64,000 bases of DNA, taken from assembly GCA_039980135.1 (NCBI GenBank), contig JBDXCV010000007.1:124001-188000 (forward strand). The letters run 5' to 3'. The first letter of the stretch is position 1. Each line of letters begins with the position of its first letter. The notes under the pieces were generated by a model. It saw only the letters and a program-made list of their open reading frames with translations, did not search any database and was not told the origin of the DNA. The position numbers and the translations under genes are program-made. The stretch is from Alphaproteobacteria bacterium (GTDB lineage: Bacteria > Pseudomonadota > Alphaproteobacteria > UBA6615). Positions 15,982-24,050 of the stretch are shown piece after piece.

Positions 15982-16863
15982 ATGCGTCAGCGCATCGGCA
16001 TTCTTGGTCTTGGCGAAATCGGCGGCATGGCGGCCCGCCTGCTGCTGGCCAGGGGATTTGAGGTGTCAGGACTGGACCGGCGCAGTGCCGCCTGGTTGCC
16101 GGACGCCGGCGGCGCGTTGTTTCCTGACGCCCGAACCCTCGCGGCACACTCCGACATCGTCATTATGGCGCTGGCCAGCGAGGCCGCGGTCGAAGAGGCG
16201 GTATTCGGCGAAACGGGACTTGTGGCGGGTGGCCGGGCAGGGCTGATCGTCGCCGACATGGGTACGTTCGCCGTAGCGCTTAAGGAGCGTGTTCGCGACG
16301 CACTGGAAAAGAAGGGGGCTATCGCCCTCGATACCCCGATCAGCGGCACCCCCCAGGCGATGGAAACCGGCCGCGCCGTGATCATGCTGAGTGGGGACCC
16401 GGCAGCATGCGAGTCCGTGCAGCCGATGTTTGAGGTGCTGGCCCCCAAATGCCCCTATGTGGGCCCATTCGGCCATGGCATGAAACTCAAATTCGTGCTC
16501 AACGCGCTGGTGACCAATCATGTGCTCGTCACGGCGGAGGCGTTGAACATGGGGATCGCGTCGGGGCTCGATCCGCAGCAGATCATCGATGTCGTGAAAC
16601 CGAGCGTTGCGACCTCGACCCAGTTTGAACTGCGCGGTCCCCTGATGGCTGAACGCAAATGGGATCCGCCGCCGGCGCCGGCGCGTTTGGTGCTTAAGGA
16701 CACGCACTACATCGTTGAACACGCGGCGGCGCTCGGGGTGCCGGCGCCGGTCTCGACGATCACCCGGGACTATTACGACAAGGTCGCGGAGATGGGGCTG
16801 CTGGACAAGGAATTGGCGATCATCTTCGAGGCGCTGGAGTCAGACAACGAACCGCCTGGTTGA
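15982..16863 (+). CDS. Beta-hydroxyacid dehydrogenase (HIBADH/6PGDH-like)
   Basis: 293 residues. The Rossmann loop IGILGLGEIGGMAARLLLARG (GxGxxG) is followed by LDTPISGTPQAMETGR, the substrate-binding motif of 3-hydroxyisobutyrate dehydrogenase relatives, and by FGHGMKLKFVLNALV, with the catalytic Lys. Oxidises a short beta-hydroxyacid or reduces its semialdehyde with NAD(P). Starts 17 bases after the acyl-CoA synthetase stop and converges on the MFS gene with a 4-base gap. Confidence 0.87.
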   Translation: MRQRIGILGLGEIGGMAARLLLARGFEVSGLDRRSAAWLPDAGGALFPDARTLAAHSDIVIMALASEAAVEEAVFGETGLVAGGRAGLIVADMGTFAVALKERVRDALEKKGAIALDTPISGTPQAMETGRAVIMLSGDPAACESVQPMFEVLAPKCPYVGPFGHGMKLKFVLNALVTNHVLVTAEALNMGIASGLDPQQIIDVVKPSVATSTQFELRGPLMAERKWDPPPAPARLVLKDTHYIVEHAAALGVPAPVSTITRDYYDKVAEMGLLDKELAIIFEALESDNEPPG

Positions 16864-16867
16864 CCGG

Positions 16868-18073
16868 CTAGGGGCGGGTGTCGTTCTGGCGGATATACCT
16901 CGTCGCCCGCAGGAACGAGAAGACGCTCGTCAGGACGAGGAATCCAATCCCGATATAGGCAACCTTGAACGAGACCGTCGCGACGACCGCACCGAAGACG
17001 GCCGGGCCGATCACGATTGCACCGAAAATGATGAAGCCGACCGCCCCGGTGGTTCGGCTGACCTCGCCACCGGGTGCACGGCGTGCGGCTTCGGCCAGAT
17101 AAACCCCGTTCCAGCCGGCCGCACCGGCACCGAAGATGACGCCCACGGCATAGATAAGCGTGAGCGGCCAGGATGCGGTGATGGACGCTGTCAGGAAGGC
17201 CGCCAGTGAGCCGAGCAGTGCGAGAAACAGGAGCGTGGTCGATGGGCTCAGATACCGTGACGCGACGGCGCCGAAGACGATACGTCCTGTGCCACCGCTC
17301 GCCTGGGCCACCGCCAGGATCGCGCCGGCGGTCACGACGGACAGGCCGATGTCTTCCTGCAGATACAACACGATGAAAGTCGTGAGCGCGTATTGCGCGA
17401 TGACCAGGGGAACGCATCCGGCGAGCAGCCAGCGCAGGACGGGACTTGCCAGCACGAGGCGGACCGGGCCAATCAATTCCAGTTTCACCCGGATCGATGT
17501 GTCGGCGTATTGCGCATAGCCGCGCGACCAGATCTCCGTGATCACGGCCGTCGCGAGGCACGCGGCCGCGACGACCAGCAAGGCAGATTGCCAGTCCCAG
17601 AGGAGAGTGAGGGGTGGACCGACGAAGCCGGCCAGCGCACCGCCGAGCGGCACACCGGTCTGCTTGATTGAAAAAACGAACGGCTGGAGGTGCCGCGGGG
17701 TCGCACGTGAGAGAATGTGCGAACTCGCTGGGGTTGCAGGCCCGAGTGCCGCGCCGATGAGTGCGCTGCCAAGCGCGACGAGGAAAAGATTACCGGACGC
17801 AATGCTGACGCTGCCAACGGCACAAAGCAGCACCATCACCTGCGATGCGCGCATGGGGTTGAAACGGGCAACCAATCCTGCCGACATCATCCCGCTGAAC
17901 ATCGCGGCGGTGAACAGGATCGTCGGCTGCAATCCGATCCACGCCGGGTCGAGACCCATCTCCGGCAATGCCTGCTTGGCGAGCACGGGCGGTGCGAACA
18001 CCGCCCAGGAGATCATCGCCTGAATCAGGGTGAGCAGGATCGTCGGGCCGACATAGGCGGCGCGTTCATTCAT
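16868..18073 (-). CDS. MFS transporter
   Basis: 401 residues, 12 hydrophobic segments with the central loop around residue 195-205. The N-half contains the RFNPMRASQVMVLLC segment in place of the classic A-motif and SIKQTGVPLGGALAGFVGPPL, which resembles motif C. The substrate is unknown; many alphaproteobacterial relatives lie beside SDR and CoA-ligase genes. Transcribed with the SDR gene upstream, 20 bases apart. Confidence 0.88.
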   Translation of the reverse strand: MNERAAYVGPTILLTLIQAMISWAVFAPPVLAKQALPEMGLDPAWIGLQPTILFTAAMFSGMMSAGLVARFNPMRASQVMVLLCAVGSVSIASGNLFLVALGSALIGAALGPATPASSHILSRATPRHLQPFVFSIKQTGVPLGGALAGFVGPPLTLLWDWQSALLVVAAACLATAVITEIWSRGYAQYADTSIRVKLELIGPVRLVLASPVLRWLLAGCVPLVIAQYALTTFIVLYLQEDIGLSVVTAGAILAVAQASGGTGRIVFGAVASRYLSPSTTLLFLALLGSLAAFLTASITASWPLTLIYAVGVIFGAGAAGWNGVYLAEAARRAPGGEVSRTTGAVGFIIFGAIVIGPAVFGAVVATVSFKVAYIGIGFLVLTSVFSFLRATRYIRQNDTRP

Positions 18074-18093
18074 GAACTGATAGTCCGTCCGGT

Positions 18094-18960
18094 CTAGTAG
18101 TCGGGCATCGAATAGAGGAGGACACCGGCTTGCGCGCCGATGCGTTCGGCTTCGTCGGCGGCAGGACTATTCGGATCCCAGGGCTTGGCGTCATAGCGCA
18201 TGCCGCTGATGCTGTTGGTTGCCTCTGACATCAGCCAGACAATCGGCGCCCTCATCAGATCGGCTTCGATCAGCACCGGTTTGTCGAGGACCTTGTCGCG
18301 TTCCTTCATTTCGTCCGACATACCCGGTGTGGCCGCACCGGCGCCCGGGTTGAGTATGTTCACGGTAACGCCGGTCCCTTCGAGATCCTTGTGCCAGATC
18401 TCGGTCGCGCATTCGAGCGCGGCCTTGGAGGGTCCGTAGGGTGAGGAGCCCTGTTTGGTCATGGTCCGATACATCGTGGTGACATTGATGATCCGGCCCC
18501 AACCCTGCTCGATCATCAAGGGGGCGACGCGACGGGCGAGCTTGTCGCCGCCAACAAAATTTGCGTCCATCACGTTCTGGATGATCTCGTCGCTGGCCTC
18601 GTAGAATTTCGGCATTTCGCCCGTCGCTTTCCACTCTGGGCGCTTGTGTCCGTCGGGCCAGATGTAGGTGAAGGTCAGGCCGGCGTTGTTGACCAACCCG
18701 TGGATGGCCCCAAACGCGTCCAGACCTTCCGCGACAATACGGTCGCAATCTTCGGATTTGCGGATATCTGCCGTGACGCAATGCAGTTTGCCGGGGTTGC
18801 TGGCACACGCCTCGGTGAGCGTTGGAAAATCATCGTCGATGTGTGCCGCAGCGACGACGTTGGCGCCGGCTTCTGTCAGGGCCTCGGTCATCGCCTTGCC
18901 CAGGCCGCGGCCGGCTCCGGTCACGATTACCACGCGTCCGTTCAGATCATATTCGGCCAT
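18094..18960 (-). CDS. SDR-family oxidoreductase with substituted catalytic Ser
   Basis: About 288 residues. The start at 18960 has GGGGGAAAGC directly before it. The cofactor loop VVIVTGAGRGLGKAM and YGPSKAALE (Tyr-x-x-x-Lys) are standard, but the residue 13 before the Tyr, normally the catalytic Ser, is a Thr in NVTTMYRTMTKQGSSPY. There is also an insert of about 20 residues (IWPDGHKRPEWKATGEM) before the conserved Asn helix and a long C-terminal tail. Catalysis may be altered or use one of the later serines. Likely co-transcribed with the MFS gene. Confidence 0.85.
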   Translation of the reverse strand: MAEYDLNGRVVIVTGAGRGLGKAMTEALTEAGANVVAAAHIDDDFPTLTEACASNPGKLHCVTADIRKSEDCDRIVAEGLDAFGAIHGLVNNAGLTFTYIWPDGHKRPEWKATGEMPKFYEASDEIIQNVMDANFVGGDKLARRVAPLMIEQGWGRIINVTTMYRTMTKQGSSPYGPSKAALECATEIWHKDLEGTGVTVNILNPGAGAATPGMSDEMKERDKVLDKPVLIEADLMRAPIVWLMSEATNSISGMRYDAKPWDPNSPAADEAERIGAQAGVLLYSMPDY

Positions 18961-19319
18961 GCTTTCCCCCGGCTTTTTTCTGTCGCTGATTTGATTGGCG
19001 GCCAAGCTATGCGGCAGGACTGCGTCAGGCAAGATTTTCAATTCGGTAGCCGATTGGTGCCGCCGGGTCACATGACCCGCAAACGGTCGTCAAAACACAC
19101 TTGTGCATCTGTTGATCGTGCTGTTATGAATCATTCGAACTCACGGAAAAGTGAGTCATCGAGAGGAAACGACCCCCGGGCGAATTCGTCAAAATCTGAC
19201 AATTCAAATCAGGCCGGCAAAAGTGTCTGAATAGAGCGGGTCCGAACCTCGATGTGTTCTTACCAGGATTCACGGTTTCGTGAATCCGTGTGAAACGTGA
19301 ACACCTAGGGAGGGTGCAC
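18961..19319. promoter_or_regulatory. Divergent intergenic region between SDR and ABC binding-protein genes
   Basis: 359 bases without a gene. It must hold promoters for the leftward SDR-MFS pair and the rightward transporter operon. It is richer in A/T than the flanks. Visible structure: ACTCAC/GTGAGT (19139-19144 and 19151-19156), GTCA/TGAC (19188-19191 and 19197-19200) and the stronger dyad listed separately at 19266-19287. No -35/-10 pair stands out enough to call. Confidence 0.55.
19266..19287. promoter_or_regulatory. Perfect 9-bp inverted repeat before the ABC binding-protein gene
   Basis: GGATTCACG and CGTGAATCC, separated by GTTT, form a perfect dyad whose right end lies 32 bases before the ATG at 19320. 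As DNA it could be an operator of 22 bp; as RNA it forms a strong stem with a 4-base loop in the leader. No T-run follows, so a terminator is unlikely. It may be the control site of the whole transporter operon. Confidence 0.6.
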
Positions 19320-20603
19320 ATGACCCGAATTCTCGCAAACAGAGTGCGCGTATGGCTGCTTGTCGGCCTGTTCGCGGCGTCCGTTGTTCTGTCGGGGTCG
19401 ATCTCGACAACCGCGCAGGCGCAAGACAAAGACCCGATCAAGATCGGTTTCAGCATGGCGCTGACCGGTGCACTTGCCGGTGGCGGCCAGCAGTCGCTTT
19501 TGGCGATGCAGATCTGGGCCGAAGATATCAACAAGAAGGGTGGCCTTCTGGGCCGACAGGTCGAACTCGTCTTTTATGACGATCAGACCAACCCGAAGAA
19601 TGTGCCTGGTATCTATTCCAAGCTCATCGATATCGACAAGGTCGACCTGATCGTCAGCGGCTATGGCACCAACCTGATCGCGCCGGCGATGCCGATCGCG
19701 ATCGAACGCGAAATGGTGTTCATGGGCCTGTTCGGCATGGACAACAATTCCAAGTGGAAGTACGAGAAGTATTTCCAGATCCTGCCCGCAGGTCCCGATC
19801 CTGCCGTCGGCTTCTCCCAGTACTGGTTTGAAGCGGTCGCAGGTCTCAAGCCCAAGACGATCGCGGTGATCGCGGCCGACGCGGAATTCGCGCAGAACCT
19901 GAAGAAGGGTGCTGTAACGAATGCCGAGAAGATGGGTCTCGAAATCGTCTATGAGCAGAACTACAACCCGAAGACGGCTGACTTCACGCCAATTCTGCGT
20001 GCGGCAAATGCCAAGAAGCCGGATGTGATCTACATCGCGTCCTATCCGAACGGTTCGGCCGGGCTTGTGCGCGCACTTGCCGAAGTCGGGACCGATGCGA
20101 AAGCCGTCGGTGGCGGCATGGTCGGTCTGCAGTTCTCGGGCCTAATGGCGGGCCTCGGCCCGATGCTCAACGGCATCTCGAACTATGACTTCTTCGTGCC
20201 GGAACCCACCATGGATCTGTATCCCGGTGCGGGCGATCTCATCAAGCGCTACCAGGCGAAGGTGAAGGAGGACAACCTGAAGGTTGATGCCCTCGGCTAC
20301 TATCTGGTGCCCTGGTCCTATGCCTATGTCGATATTCTCGGCCAGGCTGTGAACGCTGTCGGTTCACTCGATCAGGACGCGATCGCCGACTACATCCGTG
20401 ACACCAAGTTCAGCACGGTTGTGGGCGACGTGAAGTTCGGCAAGAACGGCGAGTGGGATCGTTCACGTACCATTGTCGTGCAGTATCAGGGCATTGAGAA
20501 CAATGACCTGGAGCAGTTCGCGAAGCCGGGTACGCGCAAGATCATGTTGCCGGCCGATATTTCGACCGGTGAACTTCAGACGTTCGGCGCACTGCGCAAA
20601 TAA
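19320..20603 (+). CDS. Branched-chain-type ABC transporter substrate-binding protein
   Basis: About 427 residues, periplasmic. The ATG at 19320 has GGGAGGG 7 bases upstream and starts a Sec signal peptide with a VWLLVGLFAASVVLSG core and an AQA cleavage site. The mature part opens with DPIKIGFSMALTGALAGGGQ, the usual opening of LivK-like type I binding proteins of the HAAT family, and PAGPDPAVGFSQYWFE and DVIYIASYPNGSAGLVRAL lie in the hinge lobes. The ligand cannot be read; HAAT members bind amino acids, urea, amides and aromatic acids. First gene of the five-gene transporter operon. Confidence 0.92.
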   Translation: MTRILANRVRVWLLVGLFAASVVLSGSISTTAQAQDKDPIKIGFSMALTGALAGGGQQSLLAMQIWAEDINKKGGLLGRQVELVFYDDQTNPKNVPGIYSKLIDIDKVDLIVSGYGTNLIAPAMPIAIEREMVFMGLFGMDNNSKWKYEKYFQILPAGPDPAVGFSQYWFEAVAGLKPKTIAVIAADAEFAQNLKKGAVTNAEKMGLEIVYEQNYNPKTADFTPILRAANAKKPDVIYIASYPNGSAGLVRALAEVGTDAKAVGGGMVGLQFSGLMAGLGPMLNGISNYDFFVPEPTMDLYPGAGDLIKRYQAKVKEDNLKVDALGYYLVPWSYAYVDILGQAVNAVGSLDQDAIADYIRDTKFSTVVGDVKFGKNGEWDRSRTIVVQYQGIENNDLEQFAKPGTRKIMLPADISTGELQTFGALRK

Positions 20604-20615
20604 CGCCTATTAGGA

Positions 20616-20655
20616 CGGCGGCACTCTCCTTCGGGTGCCGCCGCCTCCTTTTTCT
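20616..20655 (+). terminator. Hairpin with T-rich tail between binding-protein and permease genes
   Basis: CGGCGGCAC (20616-20624) pairs perfectly with GTGCCGCCG (20635-20643) and is followed by CCTCCTTTTTCTTT. It stands 12 bases after the stop of the binding-protein gene and 34 bases before the permease start. As an intra-operon partial terminator or 3'-end stabiliser it would keep the binding protein in excess over the membrane parts, which is common in ABC importers. Confidence 0.8.
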
Positions 20656-20688
20656 TTCTGACGCCCGGTCCGGGCGTGGAGTTCTGCC

Positions 20689-21594
20689 ATGGCTGTGTTT
20701 ATTGATCTCCTGCTGAATGCGCTGGTGATCGGCATCCTTCTTGGCGGCTTTTACGCCGCCCTGGCGATCGGGTTGTCCATCACGTTCGGCCTGCTCGACG
20801 TGGTGAATATCGCTCATCCGACGATGCTCGTCCTGGGTGCCTTTATTGCCTTTTTGCTCAATTCCACTCTGGGGATCGACCCGATCCTGGCGGGTGTCCT
20901 ATCAACGCCATTCTTCTTCATTCTCGGCTGGCTGATTTATCAGGTTTACTACAACGTCTTCGAAAAGTCGGGCGCGGAATCACTGCGCGGCCTGGCCTTC
21001 TTTTTCGGTCTGTTGTTTATCATTGAAGTCGGCCTCGTCATTCAGTTCGGCGTCGACCACCGCCTCGTCGAGGCGCCCTATATCGGCGAATCGTGGAACA
21101 TCATTATCGGCCAGGAGATCGATGTCGCGATCCCGTTCCGGTTGCTCGTCGCCTTCGTGGTAGCAGCGATCGCGACCCTGGCAATCCGCGCCTATCTTAC
21201 CCGAACCTTCTTCGGCCGCGCCGTGCGCGCCGTGGCGCAAGACATGATGGCGCTGCGCCTCATGGGCGTCGATCCGATCCGGGTGAAGCGCATCGCCTTT
21301 GCCCTGGGTGTCGCGACGGCTGGTGTCGGTGGCGCATTGATGATCATCGTGCTGCCGATCGAACCGTCGCTCGGGCGGCTTTATCTTGGCAACGTATTCG
21401 CCATCGTCGTCCTTGGTGGCCTGGGGTCGATCAGCGGAACGCTGCTGGCGGCCGTGATCATTGGCGTCGCCGAAAGTATCGTTGCCACATTCTTCGGTCC
21501 CTCCTGGGGGCCGGCCGTGTCGTTCGGCATTCTGCTTGCGGTTCTGGCCTTCCGCCCCGAAGGGCTGTTCGGCAAGACGGCGGGAGCGCACTAA
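20689..21594 (+). CDS. livH: Branched-chain-type ABC permease, LivH family
   Basis: 301 residues with about eight membrane segments. The opening LLLNALVIGILLGGFYAALAIGLSITFGLLDVVNIAHP and the later FGRAVRAVAQDMMALRLMGV (cytoplasmic coupling loop, EAA-like) are typical LivH features. Inner membrane; forms the channel with LivM. Ends in a TAATG overlap with the next start, so the two are translationally coupled. Confidence 0.92.
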   Translation: MAVFIDLLLNALVIGILLGGFYAALAIGLSITFGLLDVVNIAHPTMLVLGAFIAFLLNSTLGIDPILAGVLSTPFFFILGWLIYQVYYNVFEKSGAESLRGLAFFFGLLFIIEVGLVIQFGVDHRLVEAPYIGESWNIIIGQEIDVAIPFRLLVAFVVAAIATLAIRAYLTRTFFGRAVRAVAQDMMALRLMGVDPIRVKRIAFALGVATAGVGGALMIIVLPIEPSLGRLYLGNVFAIVVLGGLGSISGTLLAAVIIGVAESIVATFFGPSWGPAVSFGILLAVLAFRPEGLFGKTAGAH

Positions 21595-22571
21595 TGAAGT
21601 ATCGTTTTGAGATTATCTGCCTGCTCTTGATTGTCGGCCTGTTTGTTCTGACCCAGGTGGTCGGCAACCAGTTCTACTTTTTCATCGGCTTCGTGATCCT
21701 GCAGTACATGGTCATGGCCACCGCCTGGAATATCCTTGGCGGCTATGGTGGTTACGTGAATTTCGGTTCTGCCGGTTTTCTGGCAACAGGTGCCTATACA
21801 GCGGTCGCGCTGATCAACTTCCTCGATGTTGGTCTTGTCGAGCAGATGATTGCGGGCGGGATCTTCGCCGGGCTTCTGGGGTTCGCGACCGGATATCTGA
21901 CACTTCGCCTGCGCGGCGTGTATTTCGCGATCGCAACTTTGGCGCTGGCGATCATCCTCGAAACAATCGTCGCCCATTGGGATTATGTCGGCGGTGCCGC
22001 CGGGACGTCGATCTTGCCGAAGCGCAAACCGGAACTCCTGGGTGAACTGATCGTTGATCGCAAGGCGGGATTGTTCGGGAATTATAAGGAGTTCCTGTTC
22101 TTCCTGATGGGGACGGTCGCGATCCTCAGTGTCTGGGTCGCGCGTTACATCGAGAACAGCAAGCTCGGTCGCGGCCTGAACGCGATCAAGGACAGCGAGG
22201 AGGCGGCGGAGTGCATGGGCGTTCCCACGTTGCGTCTCAAGTTGATTGCCACGACGATCAGCGGTGCCATGATGGGTGTCGCGGGTGCACCCTTGGCGAG
22301 CTACCTCACGTTTATCGACCCGCTTTCGGCCTTCAACCTCGAATATGCGATCAACGCGATCGCCATGCCGATGATCGGTGGCACGGTCAGTTGGGCCGGG
22401 CCGGTGATCGGCGCGTTGCTGCTTGGAACGGCACAGCAAGTATCTTCCCTCTGGATTCAGTCTGAACTGAACTTGCTGATTGTCGGCGTTGTCCTCGTGG
22501 TCTTCGTGATTATCGCACCGGAAGGCATAATTGGCTGGTTCAGGAAATCACGTCAGGGGTCAAGCCGATGA
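21594..22571 (+). CDS. livM: Branched-chain-type ABC permease, LivM family
   Basis: 325 residues from the ATG that shares its A with the LivH stop codon; an upstream open frame is only a shadow of livH. Membrane segments begin at residue 6; AWNILGGYGGYVNFGSAG is the LivM hallmark, and GRGLNAIKDSEEAAECMGV is the coupling loop facing the ATPases. Inner-membrane partner of LivH. Overlaps livG by ATGA. Confidence 0.92.
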   Translation: MKYRFEIICLLLIVGLFVLTQVVGNQFYFFIGFVILQYMVMATAWNILGGYGGYVNFGSAGFLATGAYTAVALINFLDVGLVEQMIAGGIFAGLLGFATGYLTLRLRGVYFAIATLALAIILETIVAHWDYVGGAAGTSILPKRKPELLGELIVDRKAGLFGNYKEFLFFLMGTVAILSVWVARYIENSKLGRGLNAIKDSEEAAECMGVPTLRLKLIATTISGAMMGVAGAPLASYLTFIDPLSAFNLEYAINAIAMPMIGGTVSWAGPVIGALLLGTAQQVSSLWIQSELNLLIVGVVLVVFVIIAPEGIIGWFRKSRQGSSR

Positions 22572-23305
22572 GCGATGCACTTCTAAAGGTAGACGGTGTC
22601 TCGAAGCATTTCGGTGGTTTCACGGCGCTGTCGAACGTCACCACCCATGTGAGCCAGGGCGAGCGTTTCGGCCTCATCGGACCCAACGGTTCGGGAAAGA
22701 CGACGATGATCAACTGTGTTTCCGGGTTGCTGCGCAACGAGGAAGGCAAGATCATTTTCGACGGCAATGATGTGACCGACCTAAAGCCGCATAAACGCAC
22801 CGGGGCGGGTATTGCCCGCAGTTTCCAGATTCCGCGGCCCTTCCACACCATGACCGTGATCGAAAACCTGATGATCCCGGCGGAGTTTGTGGGCCACCAT
22901 CGCGGTGAGAAGACCGATGATCGGGCCGAGGCCATGGAAATCCTCGAGACGATGGGGATGGCAGAGAAGGCCGATGACACGACCCTCGACCTGACCCAGA
23001 TCGAGTTGCGCAAGCTTGAACTGGCGCGGGCGATGGCCGCAAAGCCGAAACTGTTGATCTCGGACGAGGCGATGGCGGGTCTGACCGGGCAGGAGGTTGA
23101 TGAAGTCATCGACATCCTGTTCAAGATGAACGAACGCGGAATTACGATCATTATGATCGAACACATCATGCGAGCGGTCATGCGTTTCTCTCAGCGGATC
23201 ATCTGCCTCGATGCGGGCCAGTTGATCGCCGAGGGTACGCCTGATGAAATCGTAAAGAACAAGGACGTCGAGCGGGCGTATCTGGGAAGCGACGACGATG
23301 GTTGA
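22568..23305 (+). CDS. livG: Branched-chain-type ABC ATPase, LivG family
   Basis: 245 residues. Walker A is IGPNGSGKTTMINC and the Q-loop is ARSFQIPRPF. The signature reads LTQIELRKLELARA instead of LSGGQ, and Walker B is LLISDEAMAGL with Ala after the catalytic Glu; both features recur in one subgroup of HAAT ATPases rather than marking loss of function. H-loop IMIEHIMRAV is intact. Overlaps both neighbouring genes, confirming coupling. Confidence 0.9.
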   Translation: MSDALLKVDGVSKHFGGFTALSNVTTHVSQGERFGLIGPNGSGKTTMINCVSGLLRNEEGKIIFDGNDVTDLKPHKRTGAGIARSFQIPRPFHTMTVIENLMIPAEFVGHHRGEKTDDRAEAMEILETMGMAEKADDTTLDLTQIELRKLELARAMAAKPKLLISDEAMAGLTGQEVDEVIDILFKMNERGITIIMIEHIMRAVMRFSQRIICLDAGQLIAEGTPDEIVKNKDVERAYLGSDDDG

Positions 23306-24029
23306 GCTTGTTATCAAGGATCTGGACGCCGGATACGGCGCGGTCACTGTTTTGAACAAAGTGTCGATCGAGGTGCCGAACGGGCAGACCGTCGCGTTGT
23401 TGGGTACTAACGGCAACGGCAAGTCGACCCTCATGCGCTGTGTCTCGGGCCTGATCAAGCCCAGCGCGGGCTCGATAGAGCTGCGTGAGGACGACGGTAC
23501 CGTCATCGATCTGACCGCGGCGTCTCCCCAGGAGATCGTCGAGGCCGGCGTGGCCCAGGTGCCCGAAGGGCGCCGATTGTTCCCGGATCTGACGGTCGAG
23601 GAAAACCTTACACTCGGCGCCTATCGTCAGGCGGCCCGTGCGACGCTGGCAACCAATCTCGACTACGCCTTCACGCTGTTCCCACGGCTTGCCGAGCGTA
23701 AAACACAGCTCGCCGGTAGCATGAGTGGTGGTGAACAGCAGATGCTGGCCGTGGGTCGTGCGCTGATGAGCGACCCGAGGCTTCTTCTGGTCGATGAGCC
23801 TTCGGTCGGTCTGGCACCGATTCTGGTCAGTCAGATGATCACGAAGATCGGTGAGCTTGGTGAAAGCCGAGGGCTCACCATTCTGATGGCCGAGCAGAAT
23901 TTCAACCAGGCCATCCGTATCGCCGACAAGGGCTACATCATTGTCCATGGCGAGATCGCGTTCGCGAGTAAGGACGCAACCGATCTTCGCGAGAACGACA
24001 TGGTGAAGAGCTACTATCTCGGGGCTTAA
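23298..24029 (+). CDS. livF: Branched-chain-type ABC ATPase, LivF family
   Basis: 243 residues. Walker A LLGTNGNGKSTLMRC, Q-loop VAQVPEGRRLFPDLTVEEN (the Pro-Glu-Gly-Arg motif typical of LivF), signature MSGGEQQMLAVGRALMSDP and Walker B LLLVDEPSVGLAP are all intact. Starts inside the end of livG. Ends the rightward operon; the next gene is convergent with a 21-base gap. Confidence 0.92.
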   Translation: MVELVIKDLDAGYGAVTVLNKVSIEVPNGQTVALLGTNGNGKSTLMRCVSGLIKPSAGSIELREDDGTVIDLTAASPQEIVEAGVAQVPEGRRLFPDLTVEENLTLGAYRQAARATLATNLDYAFTLFPRLAERKTQLAGSMSGGEQQMLAVGRALMSDPRLLLVDEPSVGLAPILVSQMITKIGELGESRGLTILMAEQNFNQAIRIADKGYIIVHGEIAFASKDATDLRENDMVKSYYLGA

Positions 24030-24050
24030 TGCCGACGCCGGGAACCGGCG

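Noticed and set aside
22568-23305. Degenerate signature (LTQIE) taken as a dead LivG ATPase
   Set aside because: The same LTxxExxxLELARA form with LxxDEAMAGL-like Walker B recurs in a functional subgroup of these ATPases, and Walker A and the H-loop are intact.
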